Positions 1-9,636 of a stretch of 64,000 bases of DNA are shown in pieces (positions within the stretch are counted from its first letter, which is position 1; the number at the start of each line of letters is the position of its first letter). The notes beneath the pieces are model-generated. The model had not been told where the DNA came from, searched no databases, and was given only the letters and a program-made list of their open reading frames with translations. Origin of the DNA: Marinomonas sp. SBI8L (GTDB lineage Bacteria; Pseudomonadota; Gammaproteobacteria; Pseudomonadales; Marinomonadaceae); contig NZ_JSEO01000001.1 of the NCBI RefSeq assembly GCF_001624705.1, positions 1-64,000 on the forward strand, written 5' to 3'. Made by a program: the position numbers and the translations under genes.

Positions 1-3000
1 AGTGTCTTCACATCAAGGTCTACACCCACACCTGAGAGTGAGGATGTGTTGGTTAAGGTATCTGTCGTGATATCTAACTCACCGGTTTTGGCTTCAATCG
101 TGCCTTGGTTGGTAAAGAGGTTTGCGACAAAATCTGCGGTTGAAGCGGCAAGCTCCCCTAAGTTATCCAAGGTGCGGGTGATCACACTTAGGTTGTTATC
201 CGCTGCAATGTGGCCAGACGTTTCGTTGGTAAAAGTATCCGTCTTTAAAATAGCCGCTTGTGCGGTGATACCACCTTGGTTAAGCAAGCTGTCCGTTGTG
301 ACATCTAACGTGCCATTACTGGCGATCAGCTTAGCGCCCGCTTTATTCGTGACGCTATCTGATTTGATTGTCACATCCGTGCCTGACACACTGCCAGCAT
401 TCGTAGTCGTATCGCCATTCAGGATTAAATCACCCGCTTGTGCCGCAATCACACCGCTTGCTTGGTTGTCTAAGGTGCTGGTTTCAATCTTGGTTTCGTT
501 ACCGGCTAGAGAGCCTTGGTTCGTCACCTTGGTGGTTGCCACTAAATCAAGTAATCCGTTTTCAGCAATCACGATGGCATTGTTTTTATTGGCCAACGTA
601 TCACCTGTCACTTTAAGCGATTGACCCGATAAGGTACCGCTGTTTTCAAGCGCACCTTGCGTCGTGATGGCTAATTGACCCGTTTGAGCTGTCACCAAAC
701 CTTGTGTCTGGTTAATCAAGGTTTGAGTGTTTATCTGGGTAGATTCACCCGCCAGATCACCTTGGTTATTCAGTGTATTCGTAGCCTTTATGTTTAATGT
801 GCCGTCTTTGGCAATCACGACCGCATCTTGTGCGTTCGTCAGTGTGTCCGTGGTTATCTGTAGGTTATTACCTGAGAGTTTACCTTGGTTAGACGTCGTC
901 TCATTACTAATAGTCAGCTTGCCTGCTTGTGCTGTGATTAACGCATTAGCTTGGTTGGTCAAGCTGGTTGATGTCAGATTAACCTCATCGCCTGCTAATC
1001 GACCTTGGTTATCAATCCCTATCACATCAAGGGTCAGATCACCTCCTTGAGCAATGGCGATAGCAGTCGTAGCGTTGTCTAACTGCTTACCTTCGATAGA
1101 GATGGTTTGTGCCGATAACGTACCCGCATTGGTGATGCTTTGTTCAGTGCTTTGTGTGTTGGCATTGGTTGAGTCATTGATAATCAGACTGGCTGTCTTA
1201 CCTGAGATAACGGCGCTATCTGCGTTAGTTAGTGTCTTCACATCAAGGTCTACACCCACACCCGAGAGTGACGATGTGTTCGTAAGGGTTTCGGTAGTGA
1301 TGTCTAACTCACCGGTTTTGGCTTCAATCGTGCCTTGGTTGGTAAAGAGGTTTGCAACAAAATCTGCGGTTGAAGCGGCAAGCTCCCCTAAGTTATCCAA
1401 GGTGCGGGTGATCACACTCAGGTTGTTATCCGCTGCAATCTGACCAGACGCTTCATTGGTAAAGGTATCAGCTTTTAAAATAGCCGCTTGTGCGGTGATA
1501 CCACCTTGGTTAACTAAGCTGCCTGTTGTGACATCTAACGTGCCATTACTGGCGATCAGCTTAGCGTCCGCTTTATTCGTGACGCTATCCGATTTGATTG
1601 TCACATCTGTGCCTGACACACTGCCAGCATTCGTAATCGTATCGCCATTCAGGGTTAAATCACCTGCTTGTGCCGCAATCACACCACTTGTTTGGTTGTC
1701 TAAGGTGCTGGTTTCAATCTTGGTTTCGTTACCGGCTAGAGAACCTTGGTTCGTCACCTTGGTGGTTGCCGCTAAATCAAGTACCCCATCTTCAGCAATC
1801 ACGATGGCATCGTTTTTATTGGTTAATGTATCTGTATCAAGCTGCACATTTTGGCCCGATAAGGTACCACTGTTCTCAATCCCACCTTGCGTCGTGATGG
1901 CCAATTGACCCGTTTGTGCTGTCACCAAACCTTGCGACTGGTTAATCAAGGTAGCCGTATTTATCTGAGTGGATTCGCCCGCCAGATCACCTTGGTTATT
2001 TAATTCTGTGCTTGCTGAGATATCAAGCAAGCCGTCTTTGGCAATCACGACCGCATCTTGTGCGTTCGTCAGTGTGTCAGTGGTTATCTGTAGGTTATTA
2101 CCTGAGAGTTTACCTTGGTTCGTGGTCGTCTCATTACTGATCGTCAGCTTGCCTGCTTGTGCTGTGATTAACGCATTGGCTTGGTTGGTCAAGCTAGTTG
2201 ATGTCAGATCAACCTCATCACCTGCTAATCGACCTTGGTTATCAATATCTGTCACATCAAGGGTCAGAGCTCCCCCTTGAGCAATCGTAATCGCACTTGC
2301 CGTGTTGTCTAACTGCTTACCTTCGATGGAGATAGTGTGTGCCGATAATGTACCCGCATTGGTAATGGTTTGTTCAGTGCTTTGTGTATCAGCATTAGTT
2401 GAGTCATTGATAATCAGACTGGCTGTCTTACCTGAGATAACGGCGCTTTCTGCGTTAGTTAGTGTCTTCACATCAAGGTCTACACCCACACCTGAGAGTG
2501 AGGATGTGTTGGTTAAGGTATCTGTCGTGATATCTAACTCACCGGTTTTGGCTTCAATCGTGCCTTGGTTGGTAAAGAGGTTTGCGACAAAATCTGCGGT
2601 TGAAGCGGCAAGCTCCCCTAAGTTATCCAAGGTGCGGGTGATCACACTTAGGTTGTTATCCGCTGCAATGTGGCCAGACGTTTCGTTGGTAAAAGTATCC
2701 GTCTTTAAAATAGCTTCTTGTGCAGCAATGCCACCTTGGTTAACCAAGCTGTCCGTTGTGACATCTAACGTGCCATTACTGGCGATCAGCTTAGCGCCCG
2801 CTTTATTCGTGACGCTATCTGATTTGATTGTCACACCCGTGCCCGACACACTGCCAGCATTCGTAATCGTATCGCCATTCAGGGTTAAATCACCCGCTTG
2901 TGCCGCAATCACACCGCTTGTTTGGTTGTCTAAAGTGCTGGCTTCAATCTTGGTTTCGTTACCGGCTAGAGAACCTTGGTTCGTCACCTTGGTGGTTGCC

Positions 3001-3998
3001 GTTAAATCAAGTAATCCGGTTTCAGCAATCACGATGGCATTGTTTTTATTGGCCAACGTATCACTTGTCACATTAAGCGATTGACCCGATAAGGTACCGC
3101 TGTTTTCAAGCGCACCTTGTGTCGTGATAGCCAATTGACCCGTTTGCGCTGTCACCAAACCTTGCGTCTGGTTAATCAAGGTAGCCGTGTTTATCTGGGT
3201 GGATTCACCCGCCAGATCACCTTGGTTATTTAATTCTGTGCTTGCTGTGATATCAAGCAAGCCGTCTTTGGCTATCACGACTGCATCTTGTGCGTTCGTC
3301 AGTGTGTCAGTGGTTATCTGTAGGTTATTACCTGAGAGTTTACCTTGGTTCGTGGTCGTCTCATTACTGATCGTCAGCTTGCCTGCTTGTGCTGTGATTA
3401 AGGCATTGGCTTGGTTGGTCAAGCTGCTTGATGTCAGATTAACCTCATCGCCTGCTAATCGGCCTTGGTTATCAATTTCTGTCACATCAAGGGTCAGATC
3501 ACCACCTTGAGCAATCGTAATAGCACTCGCGGTGTTGTCTAACTGCTTACCTTCGATAGAGATTGTTTGTGCCGATAACGTTCCTGCATTGGTGATGGTT
3601 TGTTCAGTGCTTTGTGTATCAGCATTAGTTGAGTCATTGATAATCAGACTGGCTGTTTTACCTGAGATAACAGCACTGTCTGTGTTAGTCAGTGTCTTCA
3701 CATCAAGGTCTACACCCACACCCGAGAGAGACGATGTGTTCGTAAGGGTTTCGGTAGTGATGTCTAGCTGACCGGTTTTAGCTTCAATGGTACCTTGGTT
3801 AGTAAAGAGGTTTGCTACGAAGTCCGCTGTTGAAGAAGCAAGTTCCCCTAAGTTATCCAAGGTGCGGGTGATCACACTCAGGTTGTTATCCGCTGCAATC
3901 TGGCCAGACGCTTCGTTGGTAAAGGTATCCGCCTTTAAAATAGCTTCTTGTGCAGTGATACCACCTTGGTTAAGCAAGCTGTCCGTTGTGACATCTAA
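1..3998 (-). repeat. Tandem 1,230-bp coding repeat in the adhesin gene (three full units and one partial)
   Basis: The marker AGTGTCTTCACATCAAGGTC recurs at 1, 1231, 2461 and 3691, so the period is exactly 1,230 bp (410 codons, in frame). Units cover 1-1230, 1231-2460, 2461-3690 and about 3691-3998, where similarity ends at the non-repetitive part. Each unit is itself made of roughly 20-residue beta-helix rungs. Units 1 and 3 are identical over about the first 254 bases, whereas units 2 and 4 share a different version there, so neighbours differ more than alternate units. The array probably continues past the left edge. Confidence 0.95.
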
Positions 3999-6900
3999 GT
4001 TAGCATCACTAACAAGCGCACCTTGGTTCGTAAGAGCCTTAGAGACTAGATTTAAATTACCTTCTTTCGACTGTATTAAAGCCTCTTCACTGTTCGTAAT
4101 TACATCACTATTAATATTGACTGCATTACCGTATATCGACCCTTGGTTAGCTAATGTCTGTGACTTAAGAGTCGTATCTTCTCCCTCGATAACACCAGAA
4201 CTTACAATATCTGTCGCTTTAACATAAAGTGTTTGACCATCGATCGAACCGTGATTTGTCACGATATTATCAATATCAAGAGTGAGTGAATTTGCTTGGC
4301 TGGATATCACGCCGCTAGCCGCGTTACCTAATGTACTAGAGGTAACGGTTAACCCGTTACCGACTAGGGAACCGCTATTCTTAATCTTATCTACTTTGAG
4401 GGTCAAAACTCGGTCTGTCGACGCAATCACAGAACCTTGCTCTGTTGTGAGTTGATCTGCTGTTACAGTCTGTTGTGCCGCACTTAATGATCCTGAGTTT
4501 TCCAGCGTTGTTAATGCTAGATCAAGGGCATTTTCGGCCGTCACTAATCCACCCTGATTTTCCGCCTGATCTAAGGTGATGTTGATATCTTTGGCAGCAA
4601 TAGAACCTAGGTTTTTAAGGCTTGTAACACCTGTAGGCGCTGAGTCGGTTTGGACTTTTTCTTTAATGTTTAATAAGGTATCAGCCGCTAAAATACCGGA
4701 TTTTTCATTAACAAAATCACTCACATTAATTTGGATTTCATTGCCAACAAGCTTACCTACATTAGTTAACTCGTCTGAAGTAAGAGTCAGATTGGATGCA
4801 TTAATCCCTATCGATCCAGACGCGTTGTTATTGATCAAGCTTGAATCAATAGTGCTAACTTCACCATAAATTTGCCCATCATTATCTAATGATTGTGCCG
4901 TCACAGTTAAACTTGAAGTCTGACTAGAGAGAACACCTTCATTACGGTTTAAAATCGAGTCTGACTCAATCGTCAGTTTATTTTTAGAGACAAGATTACC
5001 GCTGTTTTCAAGTGTCTTTGAGGCAACATCAATATCCCCAGTGACAGTTAAAACATCACCACTGTTACTTAAGAATCGACTACTTAAATCCATCTCATTA
5101 GCGGAAACAGCACCCTCAGCACGGTTTAGAATCGAATCAGCATCAATCGTCAGTTTATTTTTAGAAACGAGATTACCGCTATTTTCGAGCGATTTTACCG
5201 TTGCATTCAGTGTTTGCGCTTGGATATGGCCCTGATTCACTAAACGGTTTGCGACCGTTAGAGTTCCTGTACCACTTTCTGACAGGAGTTTACCTGTCTC
5301 TGTATTTGTAAAGTTAGATACATCCACTTTAACTGTGTCACCAAGCACACTGCCTGCGTTTGATACATTACTTTCTCCTTCTTTAGTTAAGGCCGTAACC
5401 GAAATATCATCGGCGGCAATATAACTTGAAATCCCAGCATCAAAATTATCTGATTGAATAGCAAGATCATTGGCTAAAAGTTTGCCCTGTGTGCCTATTC
5501 CGCTAGCCAAAATGGAGAGTTTATTACCACGCGCATTAATTTCGGAATCGCTGCCAGTTGTCAATGTCGTTGCATTAATTGTCAGCGTATTTGAGCTTAG
5601 CAGTCCGTTGTTAGTAAACTGATTAGAGGTGGCATTAAGGTCTCCTGATGTTGTCGCAATCTCACCACCAACCTGATTCAGTAATTCGGTTGTCACACTA
5701 ATATCTGTTGTGACTGCAGACAATGAGCCTTGGTTAACAAGACGATTTGCTTTGATTGTCAGGGTGTCAGTTTGTGCATTCACCAAACCGGATGCAGTGT
5801 TGTTCAATTCGCCTAAGGTTAGTTGAACCTTCTCAGAAACAATCACCCCAGCATTAGACAATGCTTCAGTGGCAGTAATGTCTATCTCACCATTAAGTGC
5901 CGTAATTTCAGATGTTTCATTGGCAATAATTTTTTTTGCGTTAAGCTCAATAGACTTTGCGCTAATTACGCCCTTATTCGTCAGCTCACTTTGATTAGTC
6001 AGCTCATTCACATTCAAACTCAGATCATTGCCCGCTATCAGGTTAGCCTTTTCATGATTCTTAAGTTGATTGGCTTTGATATCTAACGACTGAGAATTAA
6101 ACGTTCCATTATTGTCAATGGCATCAGCTGTAAGTTCGATCTTGGTCTCAGAGGTAATTTCTGCTTTTGAGGTATTCTCTAAAGTTGATGTATCAAGTTT
6201 AATCGAATCCGACTTGAGTAAACCTGAGTTATTGACTGCCTTTGAGGTGATATTAAAGTCAGATTTTGAGATTAAAATAGCGTCTTCCGCGTTGGTAATC
6301 GTATCTGACGTTATTGTTTGGCTAACACCAACAATCAGTCCCTCGTTCTCTAATGCCAGAGAGGTAATATCTATCGCATTTTTCGAGGATATTTCTGCGC
6401 CTTTTTGGTTAGTAAGGGCCTCGCTGTTAACCACAATACTGTCAGCGAGGATTGAGCCTAGGTTATCAATGCTGGCCACTTGTAGATTCAATGTCTCAGC
6501 ATTCGACAACAATTTGCCTGTCGCACTATTCTCTAACGTTTGAGCAGTAATATTAATTGCATTCGATTCAATATTAGCGCTGTTTCTAATCTTGCCATTT
6601 TGATCCAGCACGATATTGTCCGCCGCAATCATATCTCCAGATAAATTAACTCCTAACCCTTTTTCTGTGCCAATCAGCTTAATGCTATTTGCATACATAC
6701 CGCCAATAACGGCGACATCCAAGGAAAAGCTAGGAGCATTGTCAGACGTACTTTTTTTCGTCACAGATAAAGAATCATGGTCGACCTCATTCTCACCTGT
6801 AATTAGGTTCAAAGAATCTGCCCAGAGTTTACTGTTTACCTTGATACTTTTAGACAAAATATCAACTTGATCTAGGTTATTGGCATTGAGCCCCAACCCC

Positions 6901-7466
6901 TCAATATTCACTTCACCTTGCTTGATGCGATACCCTGAAAAAGCTTTATTCTCATCAAACTTCAGCTCGCCTGTAGTCAAGACACCACGACTGGTATTGA
7001 TAAAGCCACAACCATTACAGGTAATGCCATTACGGTTAGCGATTATGACTTCGGCTCTTTTACCTGCAACTTCCGTATAACCTCGAAGCTGAGAAGTACT
7101 ATTGCCCACCACTTCATTCAAAATAATGCGAGCATTGACGCCATTTAGACGTGCATTACCATCAATGTAACCTGCGTTTTGAGTGCTCACAATGTCGGTT
7201 GAGTTATTTAAAATCAGGCCATTGTTATTAACGTTGAACCTTTCATATTCATTACGAGAAACCCCTGCGGCTGAGGCTTGATTAATGTTAACAATAGGAA
7301 CGCCATTAGGTGCAGAAATAATCTCTGGAGCATGTTGCGTTGCCGCCGCCGCGACCCCCTCTGCGAGGATAACGCCGGGATAGGTAATATAAAACGCTAA
7401 GGTCAGTTGAGCGATTGTCCTTTTGTGACGATTAAACGTTTCAAACACTCTGACTTGTTTTGACAT
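1..7466 (-). CDS. Giant filamentous-haemagglutinin-like TpsA exoprotein (3' end outside window)
   Basis: The minus frame starting at ATG 7466 stays open wherever I translated it and runs off the left edge, giving at least 2,488 codons. The N-terminus has a basic stretch and a hydrophobic segment (residues about 13-40, ending in VILAEG), consistent with Sec export. A two-partner-secretion (haemagglutination activity) domain follows, with the signature NRNGI at 144-148 and CNGCG at 150-154. After that come many short beta-helix repeats of the form LxNxGxIxAxxGxLxI. Residues 1 to about 1156 are non-repetitive at large scale; from there on the protein consists of 410-residue tandem units. The ribosome-binding site AAGGATGAAGG overlaps the stop codon of the transporter gene 11 bp upstream, so the two are one transcript and probably translationally coupled. 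Likely a secreted or surface adhesin. A contact-dependent-inhibition toxin (CdiA) cannot be excluded because the C-terminus is missing. Confidence 0.93.
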   Translation of the reverse strand, partial: MSKQVRVFETFNRHKRTIAQLTLAFYITYPGVILAEGVAAAATQHAPEIISAPNGVPIVNINQASAAGVSRNEYERFNVNNNGLILNNSTDIVSTQNAGYIDGNARLNGVNARIILNEVVGNSTSQLRGYTEVAGKRAEVIIANRNGITCNGCGFINTSRGVLTTGELKFDENKAFSGYRIKQGEVNIEGLGLNANNLDQVDILSKSIKVNSKLWADSLNLITGENEVDHDSLSVTKKSTSDNAPSFSLDVAVIGGMYANSIKLIGTEKGLGVNLSGDMIAADNIVLDQNGKIRNSANIESNAINITAQTLENSATGKLLSNAETLNLQVASIDNLGSILADSIVVNSEALTNQKGAEISSKNAIDITSLALENEGLIVGVSQTITSDTITNAEDAILISKSDFNITSKAVNNSGLLKSDSIKLDTSTLENTSKAEITSETKIELTADAIDNNGTFNSQSLDIKANQLKNHEKANLIAGNDLSLNVNELTNQSELTNKGVISAKSIELNAKKIIANETSEITALNGEIDITATEALSNAGVIVSEKVQLTLGELNNTASGLVNAQTDTLTIKANRLVNQGSLSAVTTDISVTTELLNQVGGEIATTSGDLNATSNQFTNNGLLSSNTLTINATTLTTGSDSEINARGNKLSILASGIGTQGKLLANDLAIQSDNFDAGISSYIAADDISVTALTKEGESNVSNAGSVLGDTVKVDVSNFTNTETGKLLSESGTGTLTVANRLVNQGHIQAQTLNATVKSLENSGNLVSKNKLTIDADSILNRAEGAVSANEMDLSSRFLSNSGDVLTVTGDIDVASKTLENSGNLVSKNKLTIESDSILNRNEGVLSSQTSSLTVTAQSLDNDGQIYGEVSTIDSSLINNNASGSIGINASNLTLTSDELTNVGKLVGNEIQINVSDFVNEKSGILAADTLLNIKEKVQTDSAPTGVTSLKNLGSIAAKDINITLDQAENQGGLVTAENALDLALTTLENSGSLSAAQQTVTADQLTTEQGSVIASTDRVLTLKVDKIKNSGSLVGNGLTVTSSTLGNAASGVISSQANSLTLDIDNIVTNHGSIDGQTLYVKATDIVSSGVIEGEDTTLKSQTLANQGSIYGNAVNINSDVITNSEEALIQSKEGNLNLVSKALTNQGALVSDANLDVTTDSLLNQGGITAQEAILKADTFTNEASGQIAADNNLSVITRTLDNLGELASSTADFVANLFTNQGTIEAKTGQLDITTETLTNTSSLSGVGVDLDVKTLTNTDSAVISGKTASLIINDSTNADTQSTEQTITNAGTLSAQTISIEGKQLDNTASAITIAQGGDLTLDVTEIDNQGRLAGDEVNLTSSSLTNQANALITAQAGKLTISNETTTNQGKLSGNNLQITTDTLTNAQDAVVIAKDGLLDITASTELNNQGDLAGESTQINTATLINQTQGLVTAQTGQLAITTQGALENSGTLSGQSLNVTSDTLANKNNAIVIAETGLLDLTATTKVTNQGSLAGNETKIEASTLDNQTSGVIAAQAGDLTLNGDTITNAGSVSGTGVTIKSDSVTNKAGAKLIASNGTLDVTTDSLVNQGGIAAQEAILKTDTFTNETSGHIAADNNLSVITRTLDNLGELAASTADFVANLFTNQGTIEAKTGELDITTDTLTNTSSLSGVGVDLDVKTLTNAESAVISGKTASLIINDSTNADTQSTEQTITNAGTLSAHTISIEGKQLDNTASAITIAQGGALTLDVTDIDNQGRLAGDEVDLTSTSLTNQANALITAQAGKLTISNETTTNQGKLSGNNLQITTDTLTNAQDAVVIAKDGLLDISASTELNNQGDLAGESTQINTATLINQSQGLVTAQTGQLAITTQGGIENSGTLSGQNVQLDTDTLTNKNDAIVIAEDGVLDLAATTKVTNQGSLAGNETKIETSTLDNQTSGVIAAQAGDLTLNGDTITNAGSVSGTDVTIKSDSVTNKADAKLIASNGTLDVTTGSLVNQGGITAQAAILKADTFTNEASGQIAADNNLSVITRTLDNLGELAASTADFVANLFTNQGTIEAKTGELDITTETLTNTSSLSGVGVDLDVKTLTNADSAVISGKTASLIINDSTNANTQSTEQSITNAGTLSAQTISIEGKQLDNATTAIAIAQGGDLTLDVIGIDNQGRLAGDEVNLTSTSLTNQANALITAQAGKLTISNETTSNQGKLSGNNLQITTDTLTNAQDAVVIAKDGTLNIKATNTLNNQGDLAGESTQINTQTLINQTQGLVTAQTGQLAITTQGALENSGTLSGQSLKVTGDTLANKNNAIVIAENGLLDLVATTKVTNQGSLAGNETKIETSTLDNQASGVIAAQAGDLILNGDTTTNAGSVSGTDVTIKSDSVTNKAGAKLIASNGTLDVTTDSLLNQGGITAQAAILKTDTFTNETSGHIAADNNLSVITRTLDNLGELAASTADFVANLFTNQGTIEAKTGELDITTDTLTNTSSLSGVGVDLDVKT

Positions 7467-7477
7467 GACCTTCATCC

Positions 7478-9172
7478 TTAAAGCTGCCATGAGAGTGATG
7501 CGCCCACCTGACAACATGAGGTGTCAGTATGGGGGCCACTTAATAAAATAGGTTGTGAGATAAACGCATCGTAATCGGCATTGAGTACTTTGCCCTTTGC
7601 GCCTAGCGCAAAGCCCATTAGGGTTTTATCACTGATATCTTCAGCACCTTCTCCTGAAACGCCGCCAAGGTCCATGGCAACATAAGTCGTAAAAGAAGTA
7701 CCAAATAAACGAGTAGGGATACTAATATCATTTTTTAGAAGCCAACCATGTTCCGCGCTAAGCCCTTCATCACTGGCATAACCACGGACACTATAACGCC
7801 CACCATTACTCATCCAGTCCAATGTATAAATAGGGTTAGGGGAATATTGAAAACTAAGTTGACTCGTTAAGCTGAGACTTTTTTCATAAAAAGAGAATGG
7901 AGTACTTAATACACCGGAGAAACCATATAACTCATAGTCAGGTTGAGCAGTACTAGAGGATGCCGTTTTATCTACTTTTTCTGCTGACAGTAAATCGACT
8001 CCCTTTTCTGCTTCAATATTAATATCTAAAACAGATGAACCGATATACTTTTTGATACCAAAACCAAGTAGTAAGTTTGTTAAATCTCGGCTTTGAATTT
8101 GAACAACAGTATCATCTATATAGTTACGCCTTTGCCTTTTATATATGCCACTAAACCAAGAAAGTTTATAACTATTATCACGATAAAAAACATGACTCAC
8201 TTTAATACTTGAATCATGACCTTCACCACTGCTTTTAAAAGTTTGAACAGATCCATTTACTTTTTGGTGATAATTAAAATTGCTATTGGCAATATCAATT
8301 GACCAATATCCGATTGGGATATTTAATGAAAATGAGTCACTAAGAGAGTCACTACTTTTATCATCGTTTAGATCTAACGAACGAGAATAGTTTAATGTAT
8401 CAAGTACACCTATAAAATTATCTATCGTAACATCAGCTGAAAGTTGATAAAGACCAACTGTTTCACCGCCTGCATCATTTAAAGAAACACCTATTTCCCA
8501 GGATTTTTTCTCTTCTACATCCATAATCACTTTACTAAACCCTTCTTTATTACTGGGCTCAATATTCATTTTTACGGTAACAGAAGATAAACGATTTAAT
8601 TGATCTACAGCTTGCTCTAAATCCCTCATATTGAGCAAATCCCCAGCAGACATAGGGAATGCAGCCTGCCATACAAAACGATCAAACTTATCTGGAAATA
8701 TTATTCTTTCAATTCGTCCTTCTTGAATAAATACAGACAATTCGCCTTTAGACAAATCTTGTTCAGGCAATACGGCTCTTGAGGTTATATATCCAAGTGA
8801 TAATAATTTCTTATTAATTGCTCGTAAATAAAGAGCAATACCTTGCTGACCAACACATTGGCCAAGGTACTTCTGCCCCATTTCTTTCATCCAGCCTGAA
8901 AACTGTCCGTCAATGTTTATATTTTCTATGACAAAGCAGACACTTTCTTCTGGAGGTTTATCAAGGCCATCAAAGTCTGGAAGCTGAACACTTCCACTTT
9001 CTGACTCTAGACGTTTTTGAATTTCGGCCTGGGTAGTTTTGTTCTTTAAGTCTCGTTCGACAAAGTTCCCTAAATCCGTATCAGCAGCTTGGAGAAATGG
9101 TGAAAAATAAACAGAAAGTAATAAAAGAAGCAAATAAGCAAATTTGCTATTGGCATATCCTTTGCCTTGCAT
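7478..9172 (-). CDS. TpsB outer-membrane transporter of the two-partner secretion system (ShlB/FhaC/HecB family)
   Basis: This 564-residue protein would form the outer-membrane beta-barrel that secretes the giant exoprotein encoded just downstream. It starts with a signal peptide (hydrophobic core LLLLLLSVYF, cut near LQAAD). A POTRA-type region follows (residues about 75-230, including the segment with FIQEGRIERI), then the barrel. The barrel carries the family's conserved VRGY motif at about 462-465, in the context GGRYSVRGYASDEG. The length fits the family (about 550-590). The C-terminus ends in SWQL rather than the more usual aromatic residue. It is first in a two-gene operon with tpsA, 11 bp apart. 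The 460-bp region upstream is AT-rich and should hold the promoter. Confidence 0.93.
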   Translation of the reverse strand: MQGKGYANSKFAYLLLLLLSVYFSPFLQAADTDLGNFVERDLKNKTTQAEIQKRLESESGSVQLPDFDGLDKPPEESVCFVIENINIDGQFSGWMKEMGQKYLGQCVGQQGIALYLRAINKKLLSLGYITSRAVLPEQDLSKGELSVFIQEGRIERIIFPDKFDRFVWQAAFPMSAGDLLNMRDLEQAVDQLNRLSSVTVKMNIEPSNKEGFSKVIMDVEEKKSWEIGVSLNDAGGETVGLYQLSADVTIDNFIGVLDTLNYSRSLDLNDDKSSDSLSDSFSLNIPIGYWSIDIANSNFNYHQKVNGSVQTFKSSGEGHDSSIKVSHVFYRDNSYKLSWFSGIYKRQRRNYIDDTVVQIQSRDLTNLLLGFGIKKYIGSSVLDINIEAEKGVDLLSAEKVDKTASSSTAQPDYELYGFSGVLSTPFSFYEKSLSLTSQLSFQYSPNPIYTLDWMSNGGRYSVRGYASDEGLSAEHGWLLKNDISIPTRLFGTSFTTYVAMDLGGVSGEGAEDISDKTLMGFALGAKGKVLNADYDAFISQPILLSGPHTDTSCCQVGASLSWQL

Positions 9173-9569
9173 AAAAATTGTAATCCAATTCAGTGTTTTA
9201 TCTAATTTGTGTAAATTATCACCATAACCCGTAAGGATTCAAGAATTTTATGACATTACCTTAAGAAATATTACATGCAGAAATGAGTTAAAAGATTCAT
9301 ATTACAGATGAATTTCATACACTTTATGAGATTTTCTTGCACATTCAAAACAAGAAAATGACATTTATCATGTTTTAAGCATTTTTTAAAAAACGAGTTA
9401 GTATAAAAAAGCGTTTTAAAATGAAGACACTTTACCAACATACTTTTGAGAAAAATGTACTATATGTACTGCCCCCCCAATATAGCTACATTCGGTACCT
9501 TATACATAAACTAGTTCTAGATGAGCAATAAATTTGAAACGCACTAGAGCTAAAAAATAGTACAAAACA
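9173..9569. other. AT-rich intergenic region upstream of the secretion operon
   Basis: No convincing gene is visible. The stretch is strongly AT-rich, with a run of seven C near 9472-9480. It lies upstream of the transporter gene (minus strand) and downstream of the oxygenase gene, so it should carry the promoter of the secretion operon. I cannot pick a confident -35/-10 pair. Confidence 0.5.
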
Positions 9570-9609
9570 AGCTTTTAAAAGAGTTAGCAATACAACTCTT
9601 TTAAAAGCT
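9570..9609 (-). terminator. Inverted repeat, probable terminator of the oxygenase gene
   Basis: Perfect 16-bp arms (AGCTTTTAAAAGAGTT and its complement) at 9570-9585 and 9594-9609 enclose an 8-nt loop. The structure starts 27 bp after the stop codon of the minus-strand oxygenase gene and is followed on that strand by T-rich sequence (TGTTTTGTACTATTTTTT). The arms are AT-rich, so termination strength is uncertain. Confidence 0.55.
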
Positions 9610-9636
9610 ATAAACTCAAGTATTGAGCCTCTTTTA

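Noticed and set aside
1-3998. CRISPR or satellite array as explanation of the repeats
   Set aside because: The unit is 1,230 bp, keeps the reading frame, and encodes beta-helix rungs of a secretion substrate; no short repeats with unique spacers.
5823-6086. Plus-strand 87-residue frame
   Set aside because: Antisense to the exoprotein, with an unlikely composition (many Asn, Cys, Ile) and no ribosome-binding site.
46-7080. About 16 plus-strand open frames in the first 7 kb (Ser/Val/Leu-rich)
   Set aside because: They are antisense shadows of the long minus-strand exoprotein frame; they repeat with the 1,230-bp period, lack ribosome-binding sites and look like no known protein.
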